Part shown: one piece after another, positions 50,219 through 56,895 of the stretch
Numbering within the stretch: the first letter of the stretch is position 1
Layout of the letters: every line of letters begins with the position of its first letter
Source of the DNA: Oscillospiraceae bacterium
GTDB taxonomy: Bacteria > Bacillota > Clostridia > Oscillospirales > Ruminococcaceae
DNA length: 56,895 bases
Assembly (NCBI GenBank): GCA_017545185.1
Contig: JAFWQJ010000065.1
Span: 1-56,895 of the forward strand
Reading direction: 5' to 3'
Program-made: the position numbers and the translations under genes
The notes under the pieces: model-generated
What the model was told of the DNA's origin: nothing
The model's database searches: none
The model's input: only the letters and a program-made list of their open reading frames with translations

Positions 50219-51079
50219 ATGAAAAAGCCGCTCAGCAAACATCTCCTGACCGTTCTCGCCGTGACGGCCGCCGCGTTTGTCATGGCGCTCAACAAGAACT
50301 CCTTTGTCGATACCGGCGGGCTGTATCCAGGCGGCGTGGCGGGGCTTTCCATTCTGATCCAGCGTCTGCTGGCGGAAACGCTGCACCGGAATATCCCGTT
50401 CAGCGTCATCAATCTGCTGCTGAACGCCGTCCCGGTGTACATCGGCTTCCGGTACATCGGAAAGAAATTCACGCTGTATTCCTGCCTGATGATCGTGCTG
50501 AACAGTCTCTTTACCGACCTGCTCCCGCCGCACATCATCACGGAGGACATTCTGCTCATCAGCATTTTCGGCGGGATCATTCAGGGACTTGCGGTCTCGC
50601 TCTGCCTGAATGCGAACGCGACCTCCGGCGGCACGGATTTCATCGGCATTTTTCTTTCGGAGCGCCGCGGCGGGGATGCGTTCTCCGTGATCCTCGGCTT
50701 CAACACCGTGATCCTGCTGGCAGCAGGTTTCCTGTTCGGCTGGGACAAGGCACTGTATTCGATCATTTTCCAGTATGCGGCGACCGCGGTGCAGCGGCTC
50801 ACCTACCGGAAATACCAGCAGAGCACGCTGTTCATCGTCACGACAAAGCCCGCGCCGGTCTGCAATGCGATCTATGCCGCGACGCAGCACGGCGCGACCG
50901 TTCTGGAGGGCGAGGGCTCCTATGAGCACTGCGAGCGCAATGTGGTCTATTCCGTGGTGTCGGCGGCGGAATCCAAGCAGGTCATCCGCATTGTCCGGGA
51001 GACCGACCCGGAGGCGTTCATCAACGAGATGCGGACGCAAACGCTCTCCGGCCGGTTCTATCATCCGAAGGAGGAATGA
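50219..51079 (+). CDS. YitT family membrane protein with DUF2179
   Basis: 286 aa, the family's usual length. ATG 50219 with AAGGAGG. The N-terminal YitT membrane domain has about five transmembrane segments (10-185) and the characteristic GGLYPGGVAGLSILIQR and NANATSGGTDFIG stretches. The C-terminal DUF2179 domain (about 200-280) holds HGATVLEGEGSYEHCERNVV and DPEAFINEMRTQTLSGRFY. The function of the family is unsettled; a transporter is often assumed. Its last 59 bp overlap the convergent transglutaminase-like gene. Confidence 0.95.
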   Translation: MKKPLSKHLLTVLAVTAAAFVMALNKNSFVDTGGLYPGGVAGLSILIQRLLAETLHRNIPFSVINLLLNAVPVYIGFRYIGKKFTLYSCLMIVLNSLFTDLLPPHIITEDILLISIFGGIIQGLAVSLCLNANATSGGTDFIGIFLSERRGGDAFSVILGFNTVILLAAGFLFGWDKALYSIIFQYAATAVQRLTYRKYQQSTLFIVTTKPAPVCNAIYAATQHGATVLEGEGSYEHCERNVVYSVVSAAESKQVIRIVRETDPEAFINEMRTQTLSGRFYHPKEE

Positions 51080-51905
51080 CAGCGTCCCGCATCTGCTGCA
51101 TGACCGTTTCGTACCGGAGCCTGCCGCCCTCTGCCGCAGGATATGCAGCAGCATCCCAGTCATGCGTCTGCCGCAGCAGACTGTCCCCGCAGAGAAAATA
51201 CGCATGGGTGTCTCCGGGTTCCGCGGTGTCGTCCCATGTGCAGTCAACATGATACCAGAAGCCGTCCGGCCGCACAAGGTTCCAAGCGTGCGCGGACGGC
51301 TTTCCGTTTTCATACGCCGTGCCGGTCACGGTCCGCACCGGCACCCCGGCGGCCTCCAGCAGCAGCGCAAATCCCTCCGCATAACCCGAGCACCGCGCCG
51401 CAGCCCCGCACAGTGCCCCGTAAGCGCTGCCGCAGTCCGGCGCGGTCTCGCTGTAGGCGCACACATTGCAGAGCCGTTCATGGGCAAGCAGCACCCGCAC
51501 CGCCGGCGGATACCGCAGCACGGATTCTGCCCATTCTGCCGCAGCAAGGCTGACCTGCCGCTTCTTCTCCCGTACCGTTTCCGGCGGCTCCGTGTAGACC
51601 GCGGTCACCGTCAGCAGACGCCCGCTGCGCTGCCAGCCGAGCGTTTCCAGCATCGTCCCGCAGAGCACGGAACGCGTCCGCGCAGCGCGCACGCAGTCCC
51701 CTGCCGCGCCGTACAGCGTCTCCGGAACGGAAACGGTCAGCGCGGTCTCCGTCCGCATCAGCATATCCGCTGCGGCATCGGTCAGCTCCGCGGCGGACTG
51801 CACCGTCAGCACCGGCTCCGGCAGCGGCAGCGCGGGCGCCGGCTGTACCCGGCAGCCGGTCAGCAGGCAAACCGACAGCAGCAGCGCAGATCTTCCTGAT
51901 TTCAT
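51021..51905 (-). CDS. Transglutaminase-like lipoprotein
   Basis: 294 aa. ATG 51905 with AAAGGA. The signal peptide ends in lipobox LLTGC (Cys18), so it is membrane-tethered outside. The transglutaminase-like core (about 150-245) has its triad: Cys in ARCSGYAEGFALLLEAAGV, His in SAHAWNLVRPDG and Asp in YHVDCTWDD. The N-terminal part (20-140) is an Ala-rich helical region resembling the spacer found in similar clostridial lipoproteins. The last 59 bp of coding sequence overlap the end of the YitT-type gene on the other strand, with no room for a terminator between them. Its role is probably wall or protein processing (inference). Confidence 0.9.
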   Translation of the reverse strand: MKSGRSALLLSVCLLTGCRVQPAPALPLPEPVLTVQSAAELTDAAADMLMRTETALTVSVPETLYGAAGDCVRAARTRSVLCGTMLETLGWQRSGRLLTVTAVYTEPPETVREKKRQVSLAAAEWAESVLRYPPAVRVLLAHERLCNVCAYSETAPDCGSAYGALCGAAARCSGYAEGFALLLEAAGVPVRTVTGTAYENGKPSAHAWNLVRPDGFWYHVDCTWDDTAEPGDTHAYFLCGDSLLRQTHDWDAAAYPAAEGGRLRYETVMQQMRDAVIPPSDDRTGRRAFASASR

Positions 51906-51989
51906 GCAGGTTCCTTTCGTCAATACGCTGAAAATCATTTCCTGCGGAGAAATTGTTTTGTGCACCTCTTCATTTTTTCGTTTTTGCTA

Positions 51990-52018
51990 TTGCCAAACGC
52001 TCAGAAATAGTGTAAAAT
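51990..52018 (+). promoter_or_regulatory. Promoter of the efp operon
   Basis: TTGCCA (51990-51995), 17-bp spacer, TAAAAT (52013-52018). Confidence 0.7.
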
Positions 52019-52079
52019 ACCAGTATATGGGATGATGAACCATCATTCAATTACAAGCTGTTTCTTTGGAGGTAAACAC

Positions 52080-52637
52080 ATGATTTCTGCAGGTGATTTT
52101 CGCAATGGCATGACCTTTGAAATGGACGGTCAGGTCGTTCAGGTTATCGAGTTCCAGCATGTCAAGCCGGGCAAGGGTGCTGCATTCGTCCGCACCAAGT
52201 ATAAGAACGTCATCACCGGTGCCGTGGTCGAAACTTCTTTCAACCCGACTGCAAAGTTCCCGACCGCTTTTGTCGAGCGCAAGGATATGCAGTACAGCTA
52301 CAATGACGGCGATCTCTACTACTTCATGGACATGGAGACCTACGAGCAGATCCCGATCAGCAAGGACGTCATCGGCAATGCGCTGGATTTCGTCAAGGAA
52401 GAGGAGATCGTCAAGGTGCTGTCCTACAAGGGCAACGTGTTCGGCATCGAGCCGCCGTTCTTCGTTGAGCTGACGATCACTTCCACCGAGCCGGGCGTCA
52501 AGGGCAACACCGCGACCAACGCGACCAAGCCCGCTGTCGTCGAGACTGGCGCTGAGATCCGCGTGCCGCTGTTCATCAACGAGGGCGACAAGATCCGCAT
52601 CGACACCCGTACCCGTGAGTACATGGAGCGCGCATAA
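52080..52637 (+). CDS. efp: Translation elongation factor P
   Basis: 185 aa, full length. ATG 52080 with TGGAGG. KOW-like domain I ([20 protein letters not shown]) with the tip loop [10 protein letters not shown]; Lys32 is the residue that would be modified or act at the P-site tRNA. Domains II and III follow, with the conserved ending [20 protein letters not shown] relieves ribosome stalling at proline runs (established knowledge), which fits a genome with Pro/Thr-rich linkers such as the PPQTT repeats at 42263-43255. The next gene is 61 bp downstream, likely the same operon. Confidence 0.98.
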   Translation: MISAGDFRNGMTFEMDGQVVQVIEFQHVKPGKGAAFVRTKYKNVITGAVVETSFNPTAKFPTAFVERKDMQYSYNDGDLYYFMDMETYEQIPISKDVIGNALDFVKEEEIVKVLSYKGNVFGIEPPFFVELTITSTEPGVKGNTATNATKPAVVETGAEIRVPLFINEGDKIRIDTRTREYMERA

Positions 52638-52698
52638 TCTGCTGCGTTTTCCCGTTCCGTTCGCGGAGCAAAAAGTTTTGTGAGAAAGGATAATCATC

Positions 52699-53259
52699 AT
52701 GAAGCTGACTGAGAAAATCGCTTATATGAAGGGTCTTCTGGACGGCATGGAGCTGGACGGCTCCACCAAGGAAGGCAAGGCCATCCTGCAAATGGCAGAG
52801 GTCATGGAGGAAATGGGCGTCTACATCGACGATCTGCAGTCGCAGGTCGATGAGCTGACCGAGCTCTGTGATCTGCTGGATAAGGATCTCGGCGAGGTCG
52901 AGACCGATCTCTACTGCGATGACGATGACGACAATCTCTATGAGGACGATGATGACAGCGACGATGACGATGATGATGACTTCGACATCGGTCAGGTCCT
53001 CCCGGCAGATTATGATGATTATGCTTATGATGACGACGACGAGGACTTCGATGAAGTGCAGTATGTCGTCAACTGCCCGAGCTGCGATGAGACGGTCAGC
53101 CTGAGCGAGCGCCAGCTCGAGGAAGGCAGCATGACCTGCCCGCACTGCGGGGAGCTGCTCGAGTTCGATTACGACAACATCGAAACGGAATTTTCTGCCG
53201 ATGCAGACGATGACGAAGCCGATGATGCCGAACCGGAAGATGAGGGAGATGCCGAGTAA
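52699..53259 (+). CDS. CD1247-like acidic protein with zinc ribbon
   Basis: 186 aa. The N-terminal coiled-coil domain (residues 1-70, KLTEKIAYMKGLLDGMELDG) is the CD1247 N-terminal type found in Clostridia next to efp or related genes (family recognised by pattern). A very acidic Asp tract follows (about 74-118), then a zinc ribbon with CPSC ... CPHC (about 133-153) and an acidic tail. Cytoplasmic. It may bind zinc and interact with basic partners; function unknown. AAAGGA ribosome site. The FMN riboswitch begins 16 bp after its stop, so no separate terminator was found. Confidence 0.88.
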   Translation: MKLTEKIAYMKGLLDGMELDGSTKEGKAILQMAEVMEEMGVYIDDLQSQVDELTELCDLLDKDLGEVETDLYCDDDDDNLYEDDDDSDDDDDDDFDIGQVLPADYDDYAYDDDDEDFDEVQYVVNCPSCDETVSLSERQLEEGSMTCPHCGELLEFDYDNIETEFSADADDDEADDAEPEDEGDAE

Positions 53260-53274
53260 GCATTCCCGCACAAT

Positions 53275-53388
53275 TGTTTCAGGGCGAGGTGAAAATCCTC
53301 ACCGGCGGTACAGTCCGCGAACCGCTTTTCAGCGGCCGAACCGGTGAAATTCCGGTACCGACGGTTACAGTCCGGATGGAAGAAACAG
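53275..53388 (+). promoter_or_regulatory. FMN riboswitch (RFN element)
   Basis: All landmark segments are present: AGGGCGAGGTGAAAATCCTC, ACCGGCGGTACAGTCCGCGA, AACCGGTGAAATTCCGGTAC and CCGACGGTTACAGTCCGGAT. They are closed by the P1 pairing TGTTTC (53275-53280) with GAAACA (53382-53387). It controls the riboflavin transporter gene downstream. Confidence 0.97.
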
Positions 53389-53449
53389 ATTGTTCAGAGG
53401 TGTACCGCGGTACGCCTGCTGCAGTGCAGCATCAGAACTGATACAATCT

Positions 53450-53486
53450 CCGCCCGTGAGCCGAACAGGTTTGCGGGCGGTTTTTT
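53450..53486 (+). terminator. Expression platform terminator of the FMN riboswitch
   Basis: CCGCCCG (53450-53456) and CGGGCGG (53474-53480), followed by TTTTTT. The arms lie between the aptamer and ribU, so FMN binding should end transcription early. Confidence 0.88.
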
Positions 53487-53533
53487 CTTCTGCAAGAAGC
53501 CGCAAATCTTCATGTCAGAAAGGAAGTATCCCC

Positions 53534-54220
53534 ATGAAAAAATCCGCCGCTGCTGCCGTACCGATGACCGGTGCGCAGAATGCATCCGCCGTCAGAAAGC
53601 TGACCGTCCTCGCGCTGCTGAGCGCCGTCGGCTATGTCTCCATGCTTTTCATCAAGGTGCCGGTCATCGGCTTCCTGAGCTATGAGCCGAAGGACATTTT
53701 CCTGACGCTCGCCGGTTTCCTCTACGGCCCGATCGCCGCACTCGCCTGCTGCATCGTGACCGGTGTGCTCGAACTGTTCATCAGCTCGACCGGTCTGATC
53801 GGCATGGTCATGAACATCATCGCGAGTGCCGCATTTGCCTGCACCGCCTCGCTGATCTACAAAAAGCGCCGCGATATCTACGGCGCCGCGCTCGGCCTTG
53901 TCTGCGCCGTCGCCGCGATGACCGTGTGCATGCTGCTGTGGAACTATCTGATCTCGCCGCTGTACATGGGCGTTTCCCGCGCCGAGATCGTCCCGCTGCT
54001 GAGCACGATGTTCCTGCCGTTCAATCTGCTGAAGGCTGGCATCAATGCAGCGATCACGCTGCTGCTGTACCGTCCGTTCCTGCATGTGCTCCGTCTCTGC
54101 GGATTCCCAGTCGGCGATCACCTCGCGGACAAAAAATCGTCCGTCGTATTGGTCGCAGCGGTTTCCGCGGTGCTGCTCGCAGTCTGCGTCGGCGTTGTGC
54201 TGTACCTGAACCGCGGGTGA
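53534..54220 (+). CDS. ribU: Riboflavin ECF transporter substrate-binding protein RibU
   Basis: 228 aa. ATG 53534 with AAAGGA (AGAAAGGAAGTATCCCC). Six hydrophobic segments. The signature FLSYEPKDIFLTLAGFLYGP, near residue 51, with a Glu-Pro-Lys-Asp core, is characteristic of RibU. A longer N-terminal extension (AAAAVPMTGAQNASAVRKL) precedes the first membrane segment. It works with the energising module of an ECF transporter (EcfA, EcfA', EcfT), whose genes are not in this window. The FMN riboswitch upstream supports the substrate assignment. Confidence 0.96.
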   Translation: MKKSAAAAVPMTGAQNASAVRKLTVLALLSAVGYVSMLFIKVPVIGFLSYEPKDIFLTLAGFLYGPIAALACCIVTGVLELFISSTGLIGMVMNIIASAAFACTASLIYKKRRDIYGAALGLVCAVAAMTVCMLLWNYLISPLYMGVSRAEIVPLLSTMFLPFNLLKAGINAAITLLLYRPFLHVLRLCGFPVGDHLADKKSSVVLVAAVSAVLLAVCVGVVLYLNRG

Positions 54221-54919
54221 TCACGCAAGCTCCCCGCTTTCCTCGTAGGCATCCCGCAGAAGCGTCAGCGCGCGCTTTTCGATGCGGGAGACATACGACC
54301 GGCTGATGCCGAGCTTTTCCGCGACCTCGCGCTGCGTCTGCGCCGGATAGCCGAACAGCCCGTACCGCCGCGCGATGACCGTCCACTCGCGCTTTCCGAG
54401 CCGCGTCTCAAGGAAGCGGTACAGCTGCTTTTCCTGCATGGACTGCTCGACCTGCGTTTCCAGATCAGTGCTGTCCGGCATGATGTCCAGCAGCGTCAGC
54501 GCATTGCCGTCCTTATCGTATTCCAGAGGATCGTCGAAGAACACTTCTCCGGCGGTCTTCTTTTTTGCGCGGTAATGCATCAGGATCTCATTTTCAATGC
54601 ACCGTGAAGCATAGGTCGCAAAGCGCGCGCCCTTCTCCGTATTGAACGAGGACACCGCCTTGATGAGCCCGAGCGTCCCGATCGAAATGAGCTCCTCCTG
54701 CTCGCGGTCGGGCGAATAAAACTTCTTTGTGATATGCGCGACCAGCCGCAAATTGTGCGAGATCAGCTTCTGCCGTGCGGCATCGTCGCCCGCGGCCAGC
54801 TGCCGCAGACATGCTTCTTCCTCTGTGCGCGTCAGTGCCGGCGGAAATGCCGCCGCATGATCGACATGCAGGAGAAACACCGTCATCTGCCCGAACAGTC
54901 CCGATAAAAATGCAAACAC
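54221..54919 (-). CDS. sigK: RNA polymerase sigma factor, SigK-type
   Basis: 232 aa from GTG 54919, preceded by AAGGCGGTGG. This start gives the usual SigK N-terminus (VFAFLSGLFGQMTVFLLHV), a hydrophobic pro-like stretch. Region 2 (HNLRLVAHITKKFYSPDREQ, then ELISIGTLGLIKAVSSFNTE) is intact, and region 4 has HTH QREVAEKLGISRSYVSRIEK. SigK acts late in the spore mother cell (established knowledge), so the organism probably has, or had, sporulation genes. Non-sporulating relatives also keep such factors. There is no interrupting element. The stop abuts the ribU stop (54220/54221) with convergent transcription and no terminator between. Confidence 0.9.
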   Translation of the reverse strand: MFAFLSGLFGQMTVFLLHVDHAAAFPPALTRTEEEACLRQLAAGDDAARQKLISHNLRLVAHITKKFYSPDREQEELISIGTLGLIKAVSSFNTEKGARFATYASRCIENEILMHYRAKKKTAGEVFFDDPLEYDKDGNALTLLDIMPDSTDLETQVEQSMQEKQLYRFLETRLGKREWTVIARRYGLFGYPAQTQREVAEKLGISRSYVSRIEKRALTLLRDAYEESGELA

Positions 54920-55009
54920 CGTACCACCGCCTTTTCTGCATTTTATGCACAGGACGTTCGGTATATGCTTCCGATAGAAAAAAACAATAACGCTGCCTGT
55001 GAAAAAGTC

Positions 55010-55038
55010 TTGACAAATCCGGCAGGATATGCTATAAT
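55010..55038 (+). promoter_or_regulatory. Consensus promoter of the SAM-riboswitch operon
   Basis: TTGACA (55010-55015), 17-bp spacer, TATAAT (55033-55038). Confidence 0.9.
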
Positions 55039-55045
55039 ATATGAG

Positions 55046-55147
55046 CCTTATCATGAGCGGCGGAGGAATCAGGTCCTGTGAAGCCGCGGCAACCGCGCGA
55101 TCGCGTATGGTGCCAAGTCCTGCGGCGCAAGCCGAAAGATGAGGAAC
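55046..55147 (+). promoter_or_regulatory. SAM-I riboswitch (S box)
   Basis: CTTATCATGAGCGGCGGAGG, GTCCTGTGAAGCCGCGGCAA, GGTGCCAAGTCCTGCGGCG and CCGAAAGATGAGGAACG reproduce the S-box order and conserved bases. It lies between a consensus promoter and a terminator and leads to a CPBP protease gene and metK. Confidence 0.96.
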
Positions 55148-55160
55148 GAATGCAACGATA

Positions 55161-55191
55161 GGCGGCATACGTTCTGTATGCCGCCTTTTTT
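55161..55191 (+). terminator. Expression platform terminator of the SAM-I riboswitch
   Basis: GGCGGCATAC (55161-55170) and GTATGCCGCC (55176-55185), followed by TTTTTT. Confidence 0.92.
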
Positions 55192-55214
55192 ACAGAAACA
55201 GAAAGGACGCACAA

Positions 55215-56108
55215 ATGGAGCAACAGCTTTCCCCGACAAGACCGCACCCGTTTTTTGACAAACACACGATCCTCGGCACGGTCGTCATAATCCTCTGGGC
55301 ATACTGCATTGTTATGTTCACAGCGGCTTTTCCGATCACCATTATCTGTATGTTCCTGGGGCTCGGCGATCCCACAGACTATCTCTTTCTCGGCATCATC
55401 GTCACGGCGCCCCTGACGCTGCTGATCCACAGGCTCTGGTTCATCCCGGATTTCAAGGGCATCTTATTCCGCGGCTTTCTGAAAACGCTGCGATGTTGTC
55501 CGGTGATCCTGCTGTTCTGGCTGGCGCTCTGCCTGCCGGACTTCCTGCACGGCGATTTCCCGCAGACCTTTAATCTGAAGGTCATTTCGCTCTCGCTGAC
55601 GGCCGGCTTTTCGGAGGAAGTCATCTTCCGCGGGCTCCCGCTCTCCTATCTGAAGCGGCAGCTCCGTTCCGAGAAGCAGGTCCCGCTGATCGTCATCATC
55701 ACCGGAGCGATCTTCGGCCTGACGCATCTCACCAATGTTTTCGTCGGCGCATCGGTCAGCGCGAGCCTGCTGCAGGGCGTCACCACGACCTGCATCGGCA
55801 TTTTCTTCGGTGCCGTGTTTATGCGCGGCGGCAATATTCTCGTCCCGATGCTGCTGCATACGCTGCATGACGCGCTGCTGCTCTCCTTCATGGAGGCCGA
55901 TGAAGTCTCTGCCGTCCTTGAGGAGGAGGCGAGCCTGAACGATATTCCCACTGTGCTGATCTGCGCGGCACTGGCTGCCTTCGGATTTTTCCTGATCCGG
56001 AGATCCAAGCGCCGTGAGATCTGCGATATGTGGGCAGAAACATGGTCACAGACAACCGAAAACCTGCCGGAAAACCCGGCCGAACCCGAAACACTACAGG
56101 AGGTTTAA
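55215..56108 (+). CDS. CPBP-family intramembrane protease
   Basis: 297 aa. ATG 55215 with AAAGGA. About eight membrane segments. The CPBP/Abi motifs are visible: [18 protein letters not shown] (motif 1, Glu-Glu and Arg), [12 protein letters not shown] (motif 2 His) and [13 protein letters not shown] (motif 3 His/Asp). These are the residues of the Rce1-type metallo-independent glutamate protease group (family knowledge). The substrate is unknown. The first gene behind the SAM riboswitch; metK begins directly after the stop, and its ribosome site (CAGGAGG) lies within the last codons of this gene. The pair is therefore co-regulated by S-adenosylmethionine, an unusual position for this family. 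Confidence 0.93.
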   Translation: MEQQLSPTRPHPFFDKHTILGTVVIILWAYCIVMFTAAFPITIICMFLGLGDPTDYLFLGIIVTAPLTLLIHRLWFIPDFKGILFRGFLKTLRCCPVILLFWLALCLPDFLHGDFPQTFNLKVISLSLTAGFSEEVIFRGLPLSYLKRQLRSEKQVPLIVIITGAIFGLTHLTNVFVGASVSASLLQGVTTTCIGIFFGAVFMRGGNILVPMLLHTLHDALLLSFMEADEVSAVLEEEASLNDIPTVLICAALAAFGFFLIRRSKRREICDMWAETWSQTTENLPENPAEPETLQEV

Positions 56109-56109
56109 T

Positions 56110-56895
<786 letters not shown>

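Overview
The window looks like a chromosomal segment of a gut or rumen Clostridium-class bacterium, most likely Ruminococcus or a close relative in the Oscillospiraceae (inferred from gene content). The sequence shows at least seven type I dockerin-bearing proteins, LPXTG proteins with four sortases, several BspA-like leucine-rich secreted proteins, strong Gram-positive Shine-Dalgarno sites, SAM-I and FMN riboswitches and a SigK-type sigma factor. There is no cohesin or scaffoldin, no phage or transposase gene, no tRNA or rRNA and no CRISPR array in view.

Layout. 1-8.1 kb: end of a dockerin protein, an orphan 698-residue protein, then a five-repeat LPQTG surface protein overlapping its own sortase, a lipoprotein built of a similar module, and a small membrane-anchored secreted protein. 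8.3-14.3 kb: a C1 papain-like protease with dockerin, a leucine-rich/transglutaminase-like secreted protein, and an ECF sigma factor with its membrane partner. 14.7-18.4 kb: a LytTR response regulator/GHKL histidine kinase pair, divergent from a small membrane protein and a leucine-rich/Ig-like pseudogene carrying two lesions. 18.6-31.4 kb: a 31-residue peptide gene, a 1,873-residue secreted protein with a poly-threonine linker, a macrodomain protein, a dockerin leucine-rich protein with four 495-bp tandem units, a second dockerin C1 protease and another dockerin leucine-rich protein.

31.4-43.9 kb is the most organised part: two pilus operons back to back around a 0.6-kb AT-rich control region. 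Each starts with a small MTDKE coiled-coil protein and a signal peptidase and continues with pilin(s) and a class C sortase. The leftward operon makes a backbone pilin and a very large tip protein with a fibro-slime domain, Cna-B-like domains and two carbohydrate-binding-module-like domains. The rightward operon makes a small Cna-B pilin and a further sortase. 44-49.4 kb: a VWA/macrodomain-HTH pair, a dockerin esterase, and a secreted HExxH protein with ricin-like and dockerin domains. 49.5-56.9 kb is more housekeeping: a DUF6465-like Lys/Ala-rich protein, YitT-type membrane protein, transglutaminase-like lipoprotein, efp, a CD1247-like acidic zinc-ribbon protein, FMN-riboswitch-ribU, sigK, and a SAM-riboswitch driving a CPBP protease and metK (cut by the window end).

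How it may work together (inference): the segment encodes a surface apparatus for handling plant or host macromolecules, with pili for adhesion, leucine-rich and dockerin proteins for display, and proteases, an esterase and transglutaminase-like proteins as activities. The most interesting regulatory signal is a 12-bp motif (CGGSATTTCRTC) repeated at 20-21 bp phase and ending exactly 8 bp before the -35 box of two unlinked surface-protein promoters. That geometry is typical of LytTR-family regulators, and a LytTR regulator is encoded between the two arrays.
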